Below are positions 25,638 to 35,142 of a DNA stretch of 64,000 nt, piece after piece. The first letter of the stretch is position 1; each line of letters opens with the position of its first letter. The translations under genes were made by a program, and so were the position numbers. The notes below the pieces were generated by a model that did no database searches, was not told the origin of the DNA, and saw only the letters and a program-made list of their open reading frames with translations. Source of the stretch: Lachnospiraceae bacterium (GTDB lineage: Bacteria; Bacillota; Clostridia; Lachnospirales; Lachnospiraceae). The DNA lies in NCBI GenBank assembly GCA_022791755.1, contig JAAVZR010000014.1, positions 62,001-126,000 of the forward strand, written 5' to 3'.

Positions 25638-26996
25638 CTAGCTCTGTTTTTTGGCGCTTTCGGTTTCTGTTTTTCTGTTTTTTTCAACTTTCTTTTCCTC
25701 ATTTTGCCGCATCAGGATAAAGCCCTGAATCACATGAAACAATAAGAAGGTGCTGAGCACGGAGCTGCCTCCGTAGCTGATCAGGGGCAGCGTGACTCCC
25801 GTCATGGGAATGAACCTGGTCACACCGCCGGTATTGAGCAGAAGCTGTACCCCCATCACACAGGCCAGCCCAAAACATACGATCTTATGGAAAGTTTCCG
25901 TCATGGATGTGGCCGTCCACAGAAACTGCAAAAGGCAGCTCATGTAGATAAGCAGCAAACAGATGGCAAACAGGCCGCCAAACTCCTCGCATACCGCCGC
26001 AAAGATAAAATCCTTCAGCACGATGGGAATGGATCCGGGCATCCCCTCATAGAGCCCCACGCCGAACCAGCCGCCGGATCCTATGGCAAAGAGGGACTGC
26101 GCCAGCTGCCAGCCGCTGTCCGTGATATCGGTCCAGGGGTCCAGCCATGTACCCACGCGCACCTGTACATGGGAAAAGAGATAGTACGCCAGGACGCAGG
26201 CCGCAGCGCCGCCTCCCAGCCCCGCCCCAAAATACCAGACATTGCGCGTAGCCACATACAGCATGAAAACATAGGACAGAAACAGAATCAACGCCCCGCC
26301 CAGATCCTTACAGCCCACCAGCACCAGTACATGCAGGGACGCAATGACTGTCGTCACGGCCACCTGCCTGAAATTCGTCCCTTTCTGAAAACTGGCAGCC
26401 GTATAGAAGACAAAGGATATCTTCACGATCTCTGTCAGCTGCATGGAGATATTGCCGATGGTGACCGACAGCTTGGCTCCGTACTCCGACTGCGCCGTCA
26501 GAAAGGTGATGCCCAGCGCCACGATGCCAAACAGGCCGAACACCCACCGCAGCCGGTAAATCCGGGTCCAGTATTTCATCACCAGCGGAACCAGCAGCGT
26601 CGCCACTGACGACATCCCGGCGATCAGAAACTGGTTCCAGGCCTTCGGCACATCCAGCCGCACCTGTATCGAAAGTCCGATCACAAGGAGCATACACAGA
26701 TGGTTTAGCAGAAGCCTGTCACACTCCGGATAAAATACCCGAAATACCACCTGGTATACGGTCAGAAACAAAAGCTGTGAACCGTAATATAAAAACATCA
26801 TCGGATCCTCTGTCTGCACATAGACTACCAGACAGGCAAGCCCGTGAAACATATAGATCAGGGACAGCTGCCACAGCGCCGTCCTGTTTTGCCTGCTCTT
26901 TTTCTTCTGTCTGGCATACCAAAAAGCGGCATAGACATAAAATGCCAGCAGCAGCAGAAAAATATATTTGGAAAAAGCTACAATCAATCGCGACAA
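25638..26996 (-). CDS. FtsW/RodA/SpoVE (SEDS) family protein
   Basis: Lipid II polymerase-type membrane protein. The 452 residues carry about a dozen hydrophobic segments. The N-terminal part (about 1-130) is extra relative to RodA, giving the FtsW-like long form. Conserved regions are GCKDLGGALILFLSYVF, DSGWQLAQSLFAIGSGGWFG and DFIFAAVCEEFGG. RFIPMTGVTLPLISYGGSS is written here as the two parts RFIPMTGV and TLPLISYGGSS. The start is a TTG with AGGTG upstream. It is followed by its partner PBP gene. Confidence 0.9.
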   Translation of the reverse strand: MSRLIVAFSKYIFLLLLAFYVYAAFWYARQKKKSRQNRTALWQLSLIYMFHGLACLVVYVQTEDPMMFLYYGSQLLFLTVYQVVFRVFYPECDRLLLNHLCMLLVIGLSIQVRLDVPKAWNQFLIAGMSSVATLLVPLVMKYWTRIYRLRWVFGLFGIVALGITFLTAQSEYGAKLSVTIGNISMQLTEIVKISFVFYTAASFQKGTNFRQVAVTTVIASLHVLVLVGCKDLGGALILFLSYVFMLYVATRNVWYFGAGLGGGAAACVLAYYLFSHVQVRVGTWLDPWTDITDSGWQLAQSLFAIGSGGWFGVGLYEGMPGSIPIVLKDFIFAAVCEEFGGLFAICLLLIYMSCLLQFLWTATSMTETFHKIVCFGLACVMGVQLLLNTGGVTRFIPMTGVTLPLISYGGSSVLSTFLLFHVIQGFILMRQNEEKKVEKNRKTETESAKKQS

Positions 26997-27009
26997 ATTT
27001 TCACCTACT

Positions 27010-29235
27010 CTATTCTACGCCGCGCCGGAAATGGCCTCTCGTAAATTCCGTCAGAGGATTTGTGACCGCTTCCTCTGTTCCTGGTTCCTTCAGACTGTCC
27101 AGAATCCGGCGCACCTCTCTCTCATTTTCTATCGTAAACTGTAACCTGAGAGCCTCCGGCCTCCCGGCCTCCCACTCTTTCATCTGGTCCATCAGAAACA
27201 GCGGCGCGCTGTTATAGATCACGTTAAAGCAGTACCGGCAGCAGTTACGCACGGCAAACCGTTTCCGCTTTCGGTCACGGATGTGCAGAATCTCCGGCCT
27301 CCCGGTACATCCGGACAGGGTACGCCTCACACACTGGGCCGACACCATGACAGGCAGATAGCCGTAGACGATCAGCTCCGCAGGCAAAGCTGCGCTCTCC
27401 ATGCGTCTTGTAAGCTCCCGGCTGTTTAACTCCACCGGCAGCGTCATTCCGGCCACACCCAGCTCCCGCAGCGTCTCCTCCGCCTCCCTGTTAAAGGTAT
27501 ACAGAGACGCATCCGCCTGCAAGGAAGCTCCCCGGCGCCGTTTGGACAGCCAGGCCGCCTGATCCCAGGTGTGTACCAGCCATCCGTCGGCCCCGGCTTC
27601 CTGATAATAATCCAGTCTCTCCTCCAGTTTCTCCTTCATGGACAGCCGGAGCACCGGCGGCAGATTCAGATAAAGGGAAGGGGCGCCGGCCCCTTTGCTC
27701 CTTCTGCACTCTGCCAGTATGCGAAAGGCCTCCTCTTCCTCCTCCTGCGAAAAGGTGGACAGATTCAGATAAATCCGGGAAATCCTGCTATCCGCCGCCA
27801 CCTCTCTCAACTGAGCCATCGAATCCACCGCCGCATAAAGCTTGCCTGTGCTCTTCGCTCCTGATTTCTCCTTGTGGGAAAGCGCCGGAGCTGCCGTTCT
27901 CTCCGGAGCTTTCCGGTGAAAACTCTGACGCTTCTTTTGTATGAGCCTTTCCAATGCCAGACGCCGCAGCTCATTGAGCTGACCCACCGGTAAGAATCCG
28001 TCTCCGGCCACCTCGATCTCCAGCCGCTCCCACACAAAAGGCGTATCCCCCAGCCGTCCAAAGCGCTGCCGCAGCTCCTCCTCCCCCACAGGGCGGTTTT
28101 TGGCCGGCTGTACTATCTCCCCGCTTTCCGTCACCCAATGGCCATCCGCCGTCTCTACGGTAATTATAACAGGCTCTCCCACAGAAAATCTTACTTTTCC
28201 CTTGATTTTTTCTTTCAATGACTCCCGGGGAAAACGGCTCTCCCGCTCCTGGCAGAACGCCTCGTCCGGTGCGCGAAACGCAGGCTTTCCCTCCGCTGCC
28301 ACCATACCGTCATGAAGCCCTCTGCTGGCATATTCTGTGTGGCCGCCCCGGTCAAACAGTTCTCTCAGATACCGTCTGTCCTCCTCTTCCACCCGGTATT
28401 CTCCTCCCGAAAGATACAGGTCCAGATATTTACGGTATATGGCGGTGACGCCGCCGGTATAACGGGGACTTTTCATGCGGCCTTCGATCTTAAAGGAAAC
28501 GGCTCCCGCCTCCGCCAGCTGCGGCAGGCACATAAGCGTATCCATATCTTTTATATTCAGAAGATATTTCTCCTGTCCCTTCTCCCCGCGTCCCGCCTCC
28601 GGTATGCTGTAGGGCAGGCGGCAGGGCTGGGCGCACCGTCCCCTGTTACCGCTGCGCCCTCCGATCAGGCTGCTGAGCAGACACTGACCGGAATAGCAAT
28701 AGCAGATAGCTCCGTGGACAAAAACCTCCAGTTCCATACCCGTGTCCGCGATGGCCTTCATCTCCTGAACCGTCAGCTCTCTGGCTGCCACCACTCTCGC
28801 CACACCCAGGCGGTAGAGCGCCCTGGCTCCGTCCGGATCCATCACCGTCATCTGCGTGCTGGCGTGTACGGGCAGATCCGGAAAATCCCGGCGAATCTGA
28901 CGAAGTACCCCCAGATCCTGCACCAGCACCGCGTCCAGCCCCGCCTCATAAAAAGGGAGCAGATAGTCATACAGCTCTTTTAGCTCCCCCTGTTTCAGGA
29001 GCGTATTGACCGTCAGATACAGTTTTTTCCCTCTTTCATGGGCATAATCCAGAGCCCGGACTACCCCCTCCGGTTCCGGATTCTGCGCATAGGCTCTGGC
29101 TCCAAACCGGGGCCCTCCCATATAGACGGCATCGGCCCCGTAGGCAAACGCCGCCTCCATGGCTTCCACGGAGCCCGCCGGAGCCAGAAGCTCCACCTGC
29201 TTTCTCTTCCCTTTCGTATCCTCTCTGCGGTTCAT
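27010..29235 (-). CDS. U32 family peptidase / RlhA-like protein
   Basis: The 741-residue protein has the U32 domain (about 14-330), with LLAPAGSVEAMEAAFAYGAD and the signature EVFVHGAICYCYSGQCLLSS. Next comes GNRGRCAQPCRLPY, whose cysteines probably bind an iron-sulphur cluster, then a DUF3656-type C-terminal half. The E. coli relative RlhA hydroxylates 23S rRNA C2501, so RNA modification is more likely than proteolysis. GGGAGG precedes the start. The FtsW-like gene follows 13 bases downstream. Confidence 0.9.
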   Translation of the reverse strand: MNRREDTKGKRKQVELLAPAGSVEAMEAAFAYGADAVYMGGPRFGARAYAQNPEPEGVVRALDYAHERGKKLYLTVNTLLKQGELKELYDYLLPFYEAGLDAVLVQDLGVLRQIRRDFPDLPVHASTQMTVMDPDGARALYRLGVARVVAARELTVQEMKAIADTGMELEVFVHGAICYCYSGQCLLSSLIGGRSGNRGRCAQPCRLPYSIPEAGRGEKGQEKYLLNIKDMDTLMCLPQLAEAGAVSFKIEGRMKSPRYTGGVTAIYRKYLDLYLSGGEYRVEEEDRRYLRELFDRGGHTEYASRGLHDGMVAAEGKPAFRAPDEAFCQERESRFPRESLKEKIKGKVRFSVGEPVIITVETADGHWVTESGEIVQPAKNRPVGEEELRQRFGRLGDTPFVWERLEIEVAGDGFLPVGQLNELRRLALERLIQKKRQSFHRKAPERTAAPALSHKEKSGAKSTGKLYAAVDSMAQLREVAADSRISRIYLNLSTFSQEEEEEAFRILAECRRSKGAGAPSLYLNLPPVLRLSMKEKLEERLDYYQEAGADGWLVHTWDQAAWLSKRRRGASLQADASLYTFNREAEETLRELGVAGMTLPVELNSRELTRRMESAALPAELIVYGYLPVMVSAQCVRRTLSGCTGRPEILHIRDRKRKRFAVRNCCRYCFNVIYNSAPLFLMDQMKEWEAGRPEALRLQFTIENEREVRRILDSLKEPGTEEAVTNPLTEFTRGHFRRGVE

Positions 29236-29288
29236 CCGCTACCTCCCATATAATAACTGACTGTCCGGCTGTCCCGGGCCTTTATAAT

Positions 29289-29323
29289 AAACTAAGGCTG
29301 TCTCCCCATTTTGCGAGACAGCC
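29289..29323 (-). terminator. terminator downstream of zapA
   Basis: GGCTGTCTC/GAGACAGCC perfect 9-bp stem (29296-29323), followed on the minus strand by TTAGTTTATTAT. It separates zapA from the U32 gene. Confidence 0.7.
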
Positions 29324-29354
29324 CTCTCCTTCTCTTTCGCAAATCTATCCTGGC

Positions 29355-29906
29355 CTAATGCCTGCGGTTCTGCCGCTCCTCCAGCTCCGCAATTCTCTTC
29401 TTCGCCTTCTTAAGCTCCTCAGAAAGCGCGACCTGCTCCTCCTCGGCAATCTCCTTCTCCAGGTCAGCCTCCTCCAGATCTTTTTTCGCCGCAGCCAGCT
29501 CCTCCTTCACGACATGCAGCTCTGCCGCCGATGACGCAAGCTCCTCCTTCACCGAAGCCAGCTCCTGTCCTGTCTCCTCCAGCTTCTCCGTCAGCGCATC
29601 CACCTTCATCTGCGCCGTCACAAGATCATGCTTTACATTATAGGTCTCTTTCTCCTGGGTGGAGAGCTTTTTCTCTGCCGCTGCCACCTGACGCCGCATC
29701 TTAAACACATCATCCGCCAGGTTCATCTCCAGCAGTACATTCTGATAGTCAGCGGCCAGACGCAGATATCCGCTCTGTCCACGCAGCTCGCTGACCTTGG
29801 TATTCACATAGGCCGCCACCTTCTGCAGATATTCCTCTTCCTCAAAGCCGCCCAGCGTATATACCTTTCCGGCGATATATACATCCGTATATTTTTTGGT
29901 CTCCAT
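29355..29906 (-). CDS. zapA: cell division protein ZapA, long coiled-coil form
   Basis: FtsZ-ring stabiliser. The N-terminal 90 residues match ZapA (TDVYIAGKVYTLGGFEEEEY, LAADYQNVLLEMNLADD). They are followed by about 95 residues of uninterrupted heptad-rich, Lys/Glu-rich coiled coil (EEL, KEEL repeats) to the C-terminus. Typical ZapA is about 100 residues, so this one is roughly twice as long. A strong promoter lies about 30 bases upstream, inside a tandem duplication. Confidence 0.9.
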   Translation of the reverse strand: METKKYTDVYIAGKVYTLGGFEEEEYLQKVAAYVNTKVSELRGQSGYLRLAADYQNVLLEMNLADDVFKMRRQVAAAEKKLSTQEKETYNVKHDLVTAQMKVDALTEKLEETGQELASVKEELASSAAELHVVKEELAAAKKDLEEADLEKEIAEEEQVALSEELKKAKKRIAELEERQNRRH

Positions 29907-29937
29907 ATTTCCTTCCCCTATCCTCCCGCTCTTCCTT

Positions 29938-29966
29938 ATTATACCTTATCAGGCAAAGCCTGTCTA
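29938..29966 (-). promoter_or_regulatory. promoter of zapA
   Basis: -35 TAGACA (29961-29966), 17-base spacer, perfect -10 TATAAT (29938-29943), minus strand. The -35 and spacer belong to the first unit of the tandem repeat. The second unit repeats the same layout with TATCCT as a weaker -10. Confidence 0.78.
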
Positions 29967-30053
29967 CCCCGCAGGGGTATAAGTTAAGGGATCCTCGAAG
30001 GAGGATACCTTATCAGGCAAAGCCTGTCTACCCCGCAGGGGTATAAGTTAGGG
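29941..30053. repeat. tandem repeat, 49 bp twice with 64-bp period
   Basis: Units 29941-29989 and 30005-30053 are almost identical. Each folds as CTTAT/ATAAG enclosing two hairpins, AGGC-AAA-GCCT and TACCCC-GCA-GGGGTA. The 15-base linker also contains ATCCTC-GAA-GGAGGAT. It lies between ruvB and zapA. Confidence 0.92.
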
Positions 30054-30068
30054 GGAGCTTCCATTCTC

Positions 30069-31052
30069 TTACATCAGATGCCGCCTGGCCTCATCCGTCA
30101 CCACACGCCCCCTCGGCGTGCGGTTGATAAAGCCGATCTGGATCAGATAGGGCTCGTACACATCCTCCAGCGTCCCCACGTCCTCTCCCAGAGCCGCCGC
30201 CAGCGTCTCCAGGCCCACCGGGCCGCCGCCAAACTTATCAATCATCAGATTCAGTATGCCGCGGTCCATTTGATCTAATCCCAGACTGTCCACATCCAGC
30301 ATGTCAAGCGCCTGCCTGGCCACCTCCACCGTGATCTCGCCGTCGTGGCGCACCTGGGCAAAATCCCTCACCCGCTTTAAAAAACGGTTGGCCAGCCGCG
30401 GGGTTCCTCTGGATCGGGATGCGATCTCTGCCGCTCCGGCCCCGTCGATCTTCACCTCCAGCACGCCGGCGGAGCGCTGTACGATGGTCGTAAGCTCCTC
30501 CTTCGTGTAAAATTCCAGCCGGTACACCACCCCGAAGCGGTCCCGCAGGGGAGCTGTCAGAAGACCGGCTCTGGTGGTCGCGCCCACCAGAGTGAATTTC
30601 GGCAGATCCAGGCGAATCGAACGGGCCGTAGGGCCTTTCCCAATCAGAATATCAATGGCGAAATCCTCCATGGCCGGATACAGCACCTCCTCCACCTGAC
30701 GGTTCAGGCGGTGGATCTCATCCACAAACAGCACATCGCCTTCTTTCATATTGTTCAGTATGGCTGCCATATCCCCCGGCTTCTCTATGGCCGGCCCCGA
30801 GGTAATCTTCAGATTTACGCCCATCTCCGCCGCGATGATGCCCGACAGCGTCGTCTTACCCAGACCGGGAGGTCCGTAGAGCAGCACATGGTCTAAGGGC
30901 TCTCCTCTGTCCCTGGCGGCGCGGATATATATATCCAGCATCCCCTTCAGCTTTTCCTGTCCGATGTACTCTTTCAGGGCCCTGGGACGCAGGCTCCCCT
31001 CCACATGCACATCTTCCTCTATAAATTCTGTCGTAATCATCCGTTTTTCCAT
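30069..31052 (-). CDS. ruvB: Holliday junction DNA helicase RuvB
   Basis: AAA+ motor that drives branch migration with RuvA in recombination repair. The 327 residues show [17 protein letters not shown], Walker [14 protein letters not shown], Walker [12 protein letters not shown], sensor [11 protein letters not shown] and the arginine finger region TAPLRDRFG. The C-terminal winged-helix domain ends in [22 protein letters not shown] lies five bases before the start. It follows ruvA by 43 bases. Confidence 0.97.
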   Translation of the reverse strand: MEKRMITTEFIEEDVHVEGSLRPRALKEYIGQEKLKGMLDIYIRAARDRGEPLDHVLLYGPPGLGKTTLSGIIAAEMGVNLKITSGPAIEKPGDMAAILNNMKEGDVLFVDEIHRLNRQVEEVLYPAMEDFAIDILIGKGPTARSIRLDLPKFTLVGATTRAGLLTAPLRDRFGVVYRLEFYTKEELTTIVQRSAGVLEVKIDGAGAAEIASRSRGTPRLANRFLKRVRDFAQVRHDGEITVEVARQALDMLDVDSLGLDQMDRGILNLMIDKFGGGPVGLETLAAALGEDVGTLEDVYEPYLIQIGFINRTPRGRVVTDEARRHLM

Positions 31053-31095
31053 CTGTTCTCCGCCTATCTGTCTCCTGTCTGTCCGACGCTGTCTC

Positions 31096-31695
31096 CTACA
31101 GCTGTTTTAGTGCCGACCGGATCAGCTCCTCCACCGTCTCTCCCCGGGCCGCCTTTATCGCCCTCATGGCGTCCGAAGCGGAATATCCCAGCGCCACCAG
31201 CGCCTGCATGGCCTCATCTTTCGGGTCTTCCGCCGTCTCCGGCGCCGCATCCCTGCCTTTGCCGTGGTCCTGCTTCAGCCGCACCGCCTCCTCCAGGCTC
31301 AGCTTATCCTTCAGCTCGATGATGCACTTTTGAGCCGTCTTCTTCCCGATACCCGGAGCTCTGGCAATCGCCGCCGCATCCTCCGCCAGCACCGCAAAGC
31401 GCAATTCATCCGGCGTCAGTACCGATAAAATCCCCAGGGCTCCCTTGGGCCCGATGCCGCTGACTCCGATCAGCATCCGGAACATTCGCACATCGTCCCG
31501 GTAAAAGAAGCCGTACAGGCTCATGGAATCCTCCTTTACCTGGAAATGGGTATATATTTTCACCAAACAGCCCACCGCGGGCAGCTCCCGAAACAGGGAG
31601 GCCGGCACCATAATATTATAGCCTACCCCTCCGCTCTCCACCACGATGGCATCCTCCAGAATCTCTGTCAGTTCACCTTTTATATAGGAAATCAT
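31096..31695 (-). CDS. ruvA: Holliday junction DNA helicase RuvA
   Basis: Junction-binding tetramer that loads RuvB. The 199 residues begin [19 protein letters not shown]. The two helix-hairpin-helix motifs are [17 protein letters not shown] and [19 protein letters not shown]. The C-terminal RuvB-binding domain is [27 protein letters not shown] precedes the start. It is first in the ruvAB operon and has a good promoter about 60 bases upstream. Confidence 0.96.
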   Translation of the reverse strand: MISYIKGELTEILEDAIVVESGGVGYNIMVPASLFRELPAVGCLVKIYTHFQVKEDSMSLYGFFYRDDVRMFRMLIGVSGIGPKGALGILSVLTPDELRFAVLAEDAAAIARAPGIGKKTAQKCIIELKDKLSLEEAVRLKQDHGKGRDAAPETAEDPKDEAMQALVALGYSASDAMRAIKAARGETVEELIRSALKQL

Positions 31696-31755
31696 AGCTG
31701 TTCCTCTCCTGACTGACTGTCTTTCTTTTCCGGTTTTCTCACAGCAGTCTGTTTT

Positions 31756-31784
31756 ATTTTACTACACCCAAAAAGGGTTGTAAA
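31756..31784 (-). promoter_or_regulatory. promoter of ruvAB
   Basis: -35 TTTACA (31779-31784), 17-base spacer, -10 TAAAAT (31756-31761) on the minus strand. No LexA box is evident. Confidence 0.8.
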
Positions 31785-31817
31785 TACGAAAAGCCAAATG
31801 CGGAAACAGAAATCCTC

Positions 31818-31846
31818 TTGTTGTTCTGATTTCTTTCGTGTATACT
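31818..31846 (+). promoter_or_regulatory. promoter of YprB-like gene
   Basis: -35 TTGTTG (31818-31823), 17-base spacer, -10 TATACT (31841-31846) on the plus strand, divergent from the ruvAB promoter. Confidence 0.55.
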
Positions 31847-31898
31847 GGATCTGTGAAATATCTCTTGACATTTGCCAAAGACAAGGAGCTTTTACTCT

Positions 31899-33029
31899 AT
31901 GCTAAAGACTGCCGACGATTATACCGGTTCTCTGCCCTACCCTTACGAAAAGCTTGGCAGCCCCGCCGGACTTTTGTTTTTCGATATAGAGACCACCGGA
32001 TTATCCGCCAGGACCTCCCATCTGTATCTGATCGGATGCCTCTTTACCGATGGTCGCACCTTTCACCTGAAGCAGTGGTTTGCCACAGATCCGGGAGAAG
32101 AAAAAGAGGTGCTGACTGCCTTTTCGGATTATCTTAAGACCCTGCCGGAGAGCTGTCTGCTTTTACATTTCAACGGAAATGTCTTTGACCTGCCCTATCT
32201 GCGGCACCGCATGGAGCGTTTTCGTCTTCCTTTTCTGCCGGACCGGTTTCAGAGTATGGATCTCTACCGGTCTCTTCGCCCCTATAAAGCCGTCCTGGGA
32301 CTGCCCAGCCTGCGCCAGAAAGCCGTGGAGAGCTATCTGGGGATCGTCCGCACAGATCCCTTTGACGGCGGCCAGCTGATTGCCGTCTATGAAGACTATG
32401 TAAGCTCCCGGTCCGATCTGGGACTTAAGGCCCTGCTTCTGCATAATGCGGAGGATGTACGCAATATGCCAAAGCTCTTGGCTGCCTTAAGTATCAGTGA
32501 TTACATGGAAGCCGACTATTCTCTCATGAGCCTCACGCGCCACGAAGCCACCTCTTTCGATGGCTCTCCCCGCGAAGAGCTCTTAGTCGCCCTCCAAAGC
32601 CCTGTGGCCCTGCGGCGTCCCATCTCCCTTCGTCTCCCATACGGACCCTATCTGACCGCATCCAAAGACAGGATTCGCCTGGCTGTCCCCTTACAGTGCC
32701 TGACGCTCCGCCACTACTTCCCCAATGTCAAAGACTATTTCTACCTTCCCCACGAGGATCGGGCCGTCCACAAGAGCGTAGGAATCTACGTCGATAAAGA
32801 GCACCGTCAGAAAGCCGTAAAGGACAACTGCTACATCAAAAAAAGCGGTCTGTTCTTTCCCTGCCCCCCGGGGCTGATCCCCCCGGAGGAATCCTGTGCA
32901 ACCTTTATGACGGACCGCCGGGATAAGAATTACTATCTGGAATGGAATCCCCCGACCGACATCGGTCAGGTAGCGGATACGCAGGAATTCTGGAACCGGT
33001 ATGTACATGCCCTGTGGAACAGCCGTTGA
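31899..33029 (+). CDS. YprB-like RNase H-fold exonuclease
   Basis: Predicted DEDD-type 3'-5' exonuclease of the YprB/RNase_H_2 family. The start ATG at 31899 has AAGGAG ten bases upstream. The 376 residues carry LLFFDIETTGLSA (first acidic pair), LLLHFNGNVFDLPYLRHRM (second Asp) and LLHNAEDVRNMPKL (last Asp with His). This is the expected active-site arrangement. The C-terminal half (about 200-376) has no motif I recognise. The gene is monocistronic, with its own promoter and terminator. Confidence 0.88.
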   Translation: MLKTADDYTGSLPYPYEKLGSPAGLLFFDIETTGLSARTSHLYLIGCLFTDGRTFHLKQWFATDPGEEKEVLTAFSDYLKTLPESCLLLHFNGNVFDLPYLRHRMERFRLPFLPDRFQSMDLYRSLRPYKAVLGLPSLRQKAVESYLGIVRTDPFDGGQLIAVYEDYVSSRSDLGLKALLLHNAEDVRNMPKLLAALSISDYMEADYSLMSLTRHEATSFDGSPREELLVALQSPVALRRPISLRLPYGPYLTASKDRIRLAVPLQCLTLRHYFPNVKDYFYLPHEDRAVHKSVGIYVDKEHRQKAVKDNCYIKKSGLFFPCPPGLIPPEESCATFMTDRRDKNYYLEWNPPTDIGQVADTQEFWNRYVHALWNSR

Positions 33030-33069
33030 CCCGGCGCACACAGCACGCACCTGCTGCACACATTATAAA

Positions 33070-33114
33070 ATCGCCATGCGGACGGTTTGGCCGTCGCATG
33101 GCGATCACTTTTCT
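33070..33114 (+). terminator. terminator of YprB-like gene
   Basis: A 10-bp outer stem (ATCGCCATGC/GCATGGCGAT) and a 5-bp inner stem (GACGG/CCGTC) are separated by one bulge, followed by CACTTTTCT. Confidence 0.8.
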
Positions 33115-33153
33115 GTCAGACAGATCCATCCCACAGGATATGTTCTCTGCCTC

Positions 33154-34284
33154 TTATTCTTCTACGGGAGCCTCATCCTCCGGATAATACTCTTCCGGAT
33201 CGCTGTAGACAGTCTCATTCTCCACAGGAGCATAGTTCTCCAGAGCCTTCATGCTCAGGCTGATCTTCTTATCCTCGCCATTGAAATCCACAACCTTAGC
33301 GTCGATGTACTGGCCGATCTTCAGGAAATCGCTGGGCTTCTCCACATGCTCTCTGGCGATCTGGGACACATGCAGCAGAGCGTCAATGCCGGGCTCCAGT
33401 TCCACGAACGCCCCGAAGTCTGTCATGCGGGCCACACGACCGTTCACGATGTTGCCCACAGCATACTTCTCATCCGCATCCGCCCAGGGATTCGTCTCAG
33501 GAAACTTGATGCTCAGGGCGATCTTATCGCCATTGATATCCTTGATAAAAGCTCTGACCTGATCGCCGGTATGGAACACCTTCTTCGGATTCTCCACACG
33601 GCCCCAGCTCATCTCGGAGATATGCAGCAGACCATCCGCACCGCCCAGATCGATGAAAGCGCCGAACTCGGTGACATTCTTCACCGTGCCCTCCACGGTC
33701 TGGCCGATCTCAATCCTCTCAAACAGCTCCTTCTGCATCTCGGCCTTGCGGGCCAGCAGAAGCTGCTTGCGGCTGCCGATCACACGACGCTTCTTGGGAT
33801 TGTACTCAATCAGTTCAAATTCGATTTCGGCATCCTTATATTTCTCCAGATCCTTCTCATAGGTATCGGAGATCTGGCTGATGGGAATAAACACTCTCAC
33901 GCCGTCCACCATTACGCTCAGGCCGCCGCTCATGATCTGAGCCACCTTAGCGCTCAGCACCGTCTTATTCTCAAAAGCCTCTTCTAACATCTTGCTGCCG
34001 CGTTCCGCCTGCAGCTTACGGGTGGAGAGGACTACCTGTCCCTCACCGTCATTGACCTTCACCACTTTGGCCTCGATGGCGTCTCCTACCTTTACCAGAT
34101 CGGTAAGGTCGACAGAAGAATCGTTCGTATATTCATTCTTCGGAATGATACCGTCGGATTTGTAACCGATATCAACGATAATTTCTTCAGGCTTAACGTC
34201 AAAGACTTTACCAGTTACAACTTCTCCTGTCCGTATTTTTTTTAACGATCCTTCCAATAATTGTTCAAAGCTTAATTCCGACAT
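33154..34284 (-). CDS. rpsA: 30S ribosomal protein S1 homologue (four S1 domains)
   Basis: RNA-binding protein with four S1 repeats. Each shows a G-x-V-x-G core (VVTGKVFDVKPEEIIVDIGY, VLSAKVAQIMSGGLSVMV, VEGTVKNVTEFGAFIDLGG, VNGRVARMTDFGAFVELEP). The C-terminus is acidic (PEEYYPEDEAPVEE). The start is set by AGGAGG ten bases upstream, inside ispH, giving a 20-base overlap. In many Clostridia ispH and S1 are fused; here they are separate but coupled. Low-GC S1 homologues may act in initiation or as general RNA chaperones. Confidence 0.92.
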   Translation of the reverse strand: MSELSFEQLLEGSLKKIRTGEVVTGKVFDVKPEEIIVDIGYKSDGIIPKNEYTNDSSVDLTDLVKVGDAIEAKVVKVNDGEGQVVLSTRKLQAERGSKMLEEAFENKTVLSAKVAQIMSGGLSVMVDGVRVFIPISQISDTYEKDLEKYKDAEIEFELIEYNPKKRRVIGSRKQLLLARKAEMQKELFERIEIGQTVEGTVKNVTEFGAFIDLGGADGLLHISEMSWGRVENPKKVFHTGDQVRAFIKDINGDKIALSIKFPETNPWADADEKYAVGNIVNGRVARMTDFGAFVELEPGIDALLHVSQIAREHVEKPSDFLKIGQYIDAKVVDFNGEDKKISLSMKALENYAPVENETVYSDPEEYYPEDEAPVEE

Positions 34285-35116
34285 TCTTGTGAACCTCCTC
34301 GATAATAGTATTCGGGGTTGATGCCCCAGCGGTAATACCTACGCTGTCACCGGACTGAAAATTTTGAGACTGTAAATCTTCAAACGTCTGTATATAGTAA
34401 GTATTCGCGCAAACGCTTCTGCAAATCTCATACAGCTTCTGAGTGTTGGAGCTGTTTTTTCCTCCGATCACGATCATGGAGTCAACGTTGGATGCCACTT
34501 CCCTTGCCTCCACCTGTCGCTCATGGGTAGCATTGCAGATAGTATTTACAACGATACTATTGTACCCTCTTTCTTCAAGAATTTCAACTATATCTTGAAA
34601 TTTTTTGTAGTTAAATGTCGTCTGTGAAACCACGCACACCCGTTCCTTCGGATCCAGTTCCAGATTCTGTGCCTCCCGGAGGTCCTTCAGCACCACAGAT
34701 TTCCCGCGGCACCATCCCCGGATCCCCTCCACCTCCGGATGGCTGCTGCTTCCCACGATCACGATTGTGTACCCTTCTTCCGATCTCTCTTCCACAATCT
34801 GGTGAATCTTCTTCACGAAAGGACAGGTAGCGTCCACCAGCTTAAGTCCCTTTGCCTTTATCTCATCGCAGATATGCCGGCTGACCCCGTGAGAGCGGAT
34901 AATCACCGTTCCCTTAGTCAACCCGCACAGCTCCTCCTCCGTCTCGATCACATGAACTCCCCTTTTCTCCAGGTCGCCCACCACCGCTTCATTATGAATG
35001 ATCGGCCCAAACGTATAGATCGGGCCTCCGGAGTGCTCCGCCTGCTCATAGACCTTTTCCATCGCCCTTTTAACGCCAAAGCAGAATCCTGCCGTCTTCG
35101 CCACCGTAATCTTCAA
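34265..35116 (-). CDS. ispH: 4-hydroxy-3-methylbut-2-enyl diphosphate reductase
   Basis: Iron-sulphur enzyme of the last MEP-pathway step, making IPP and DMAPP. The 283 residues include the three cluster cysteines in GFCFGVKRA, DATCPFVKK and NTICNATHERQVEA. Substrate-binding blocks are YTFGPIIHN, IIRSHGV and GITAGASTPN. It overlaps the S1 gene by 20 bases and follows cmk by 26, matching the cmk-ispH-S1 order of Clostridia. Confidence 0.97.
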   Translation of the reverse strand: MKITVAKTAGFCFGVKRAMEKVYEQAEHSGGPIYTFGPIIHNEAVVGDLEKRGVHVIETEEELCGLTKGTVIIRSHGVSRHICDEIKAKGLKLVDATCPFVKKIHQIVEERSEEGYTIVIVGSSSHPEVEGIRGWCRGKSVVLKDLREAQNLELDPKERVCVVSQTTFNYKKFQDIVEILEERGYNSIVVNTICNATHERQVEAREVASNVDSMIVIGGKNSSNTQKLYEICRSVCANTYYIQTFEDLQSQNFQSGDSVGITAGASTPNTIIEEVHKNVGIKL

Positions 35117-35142
35117 TCGTTTCCGTCTCCGGCCTCACCTGA

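Noticed and set aside
29941-30053. Two-unit CRISPR or tRNA-like element
   Set aside because: Only two units, with a 15-base linker; the fold lacks acceptor and anticodon features, and it contains a promoter.
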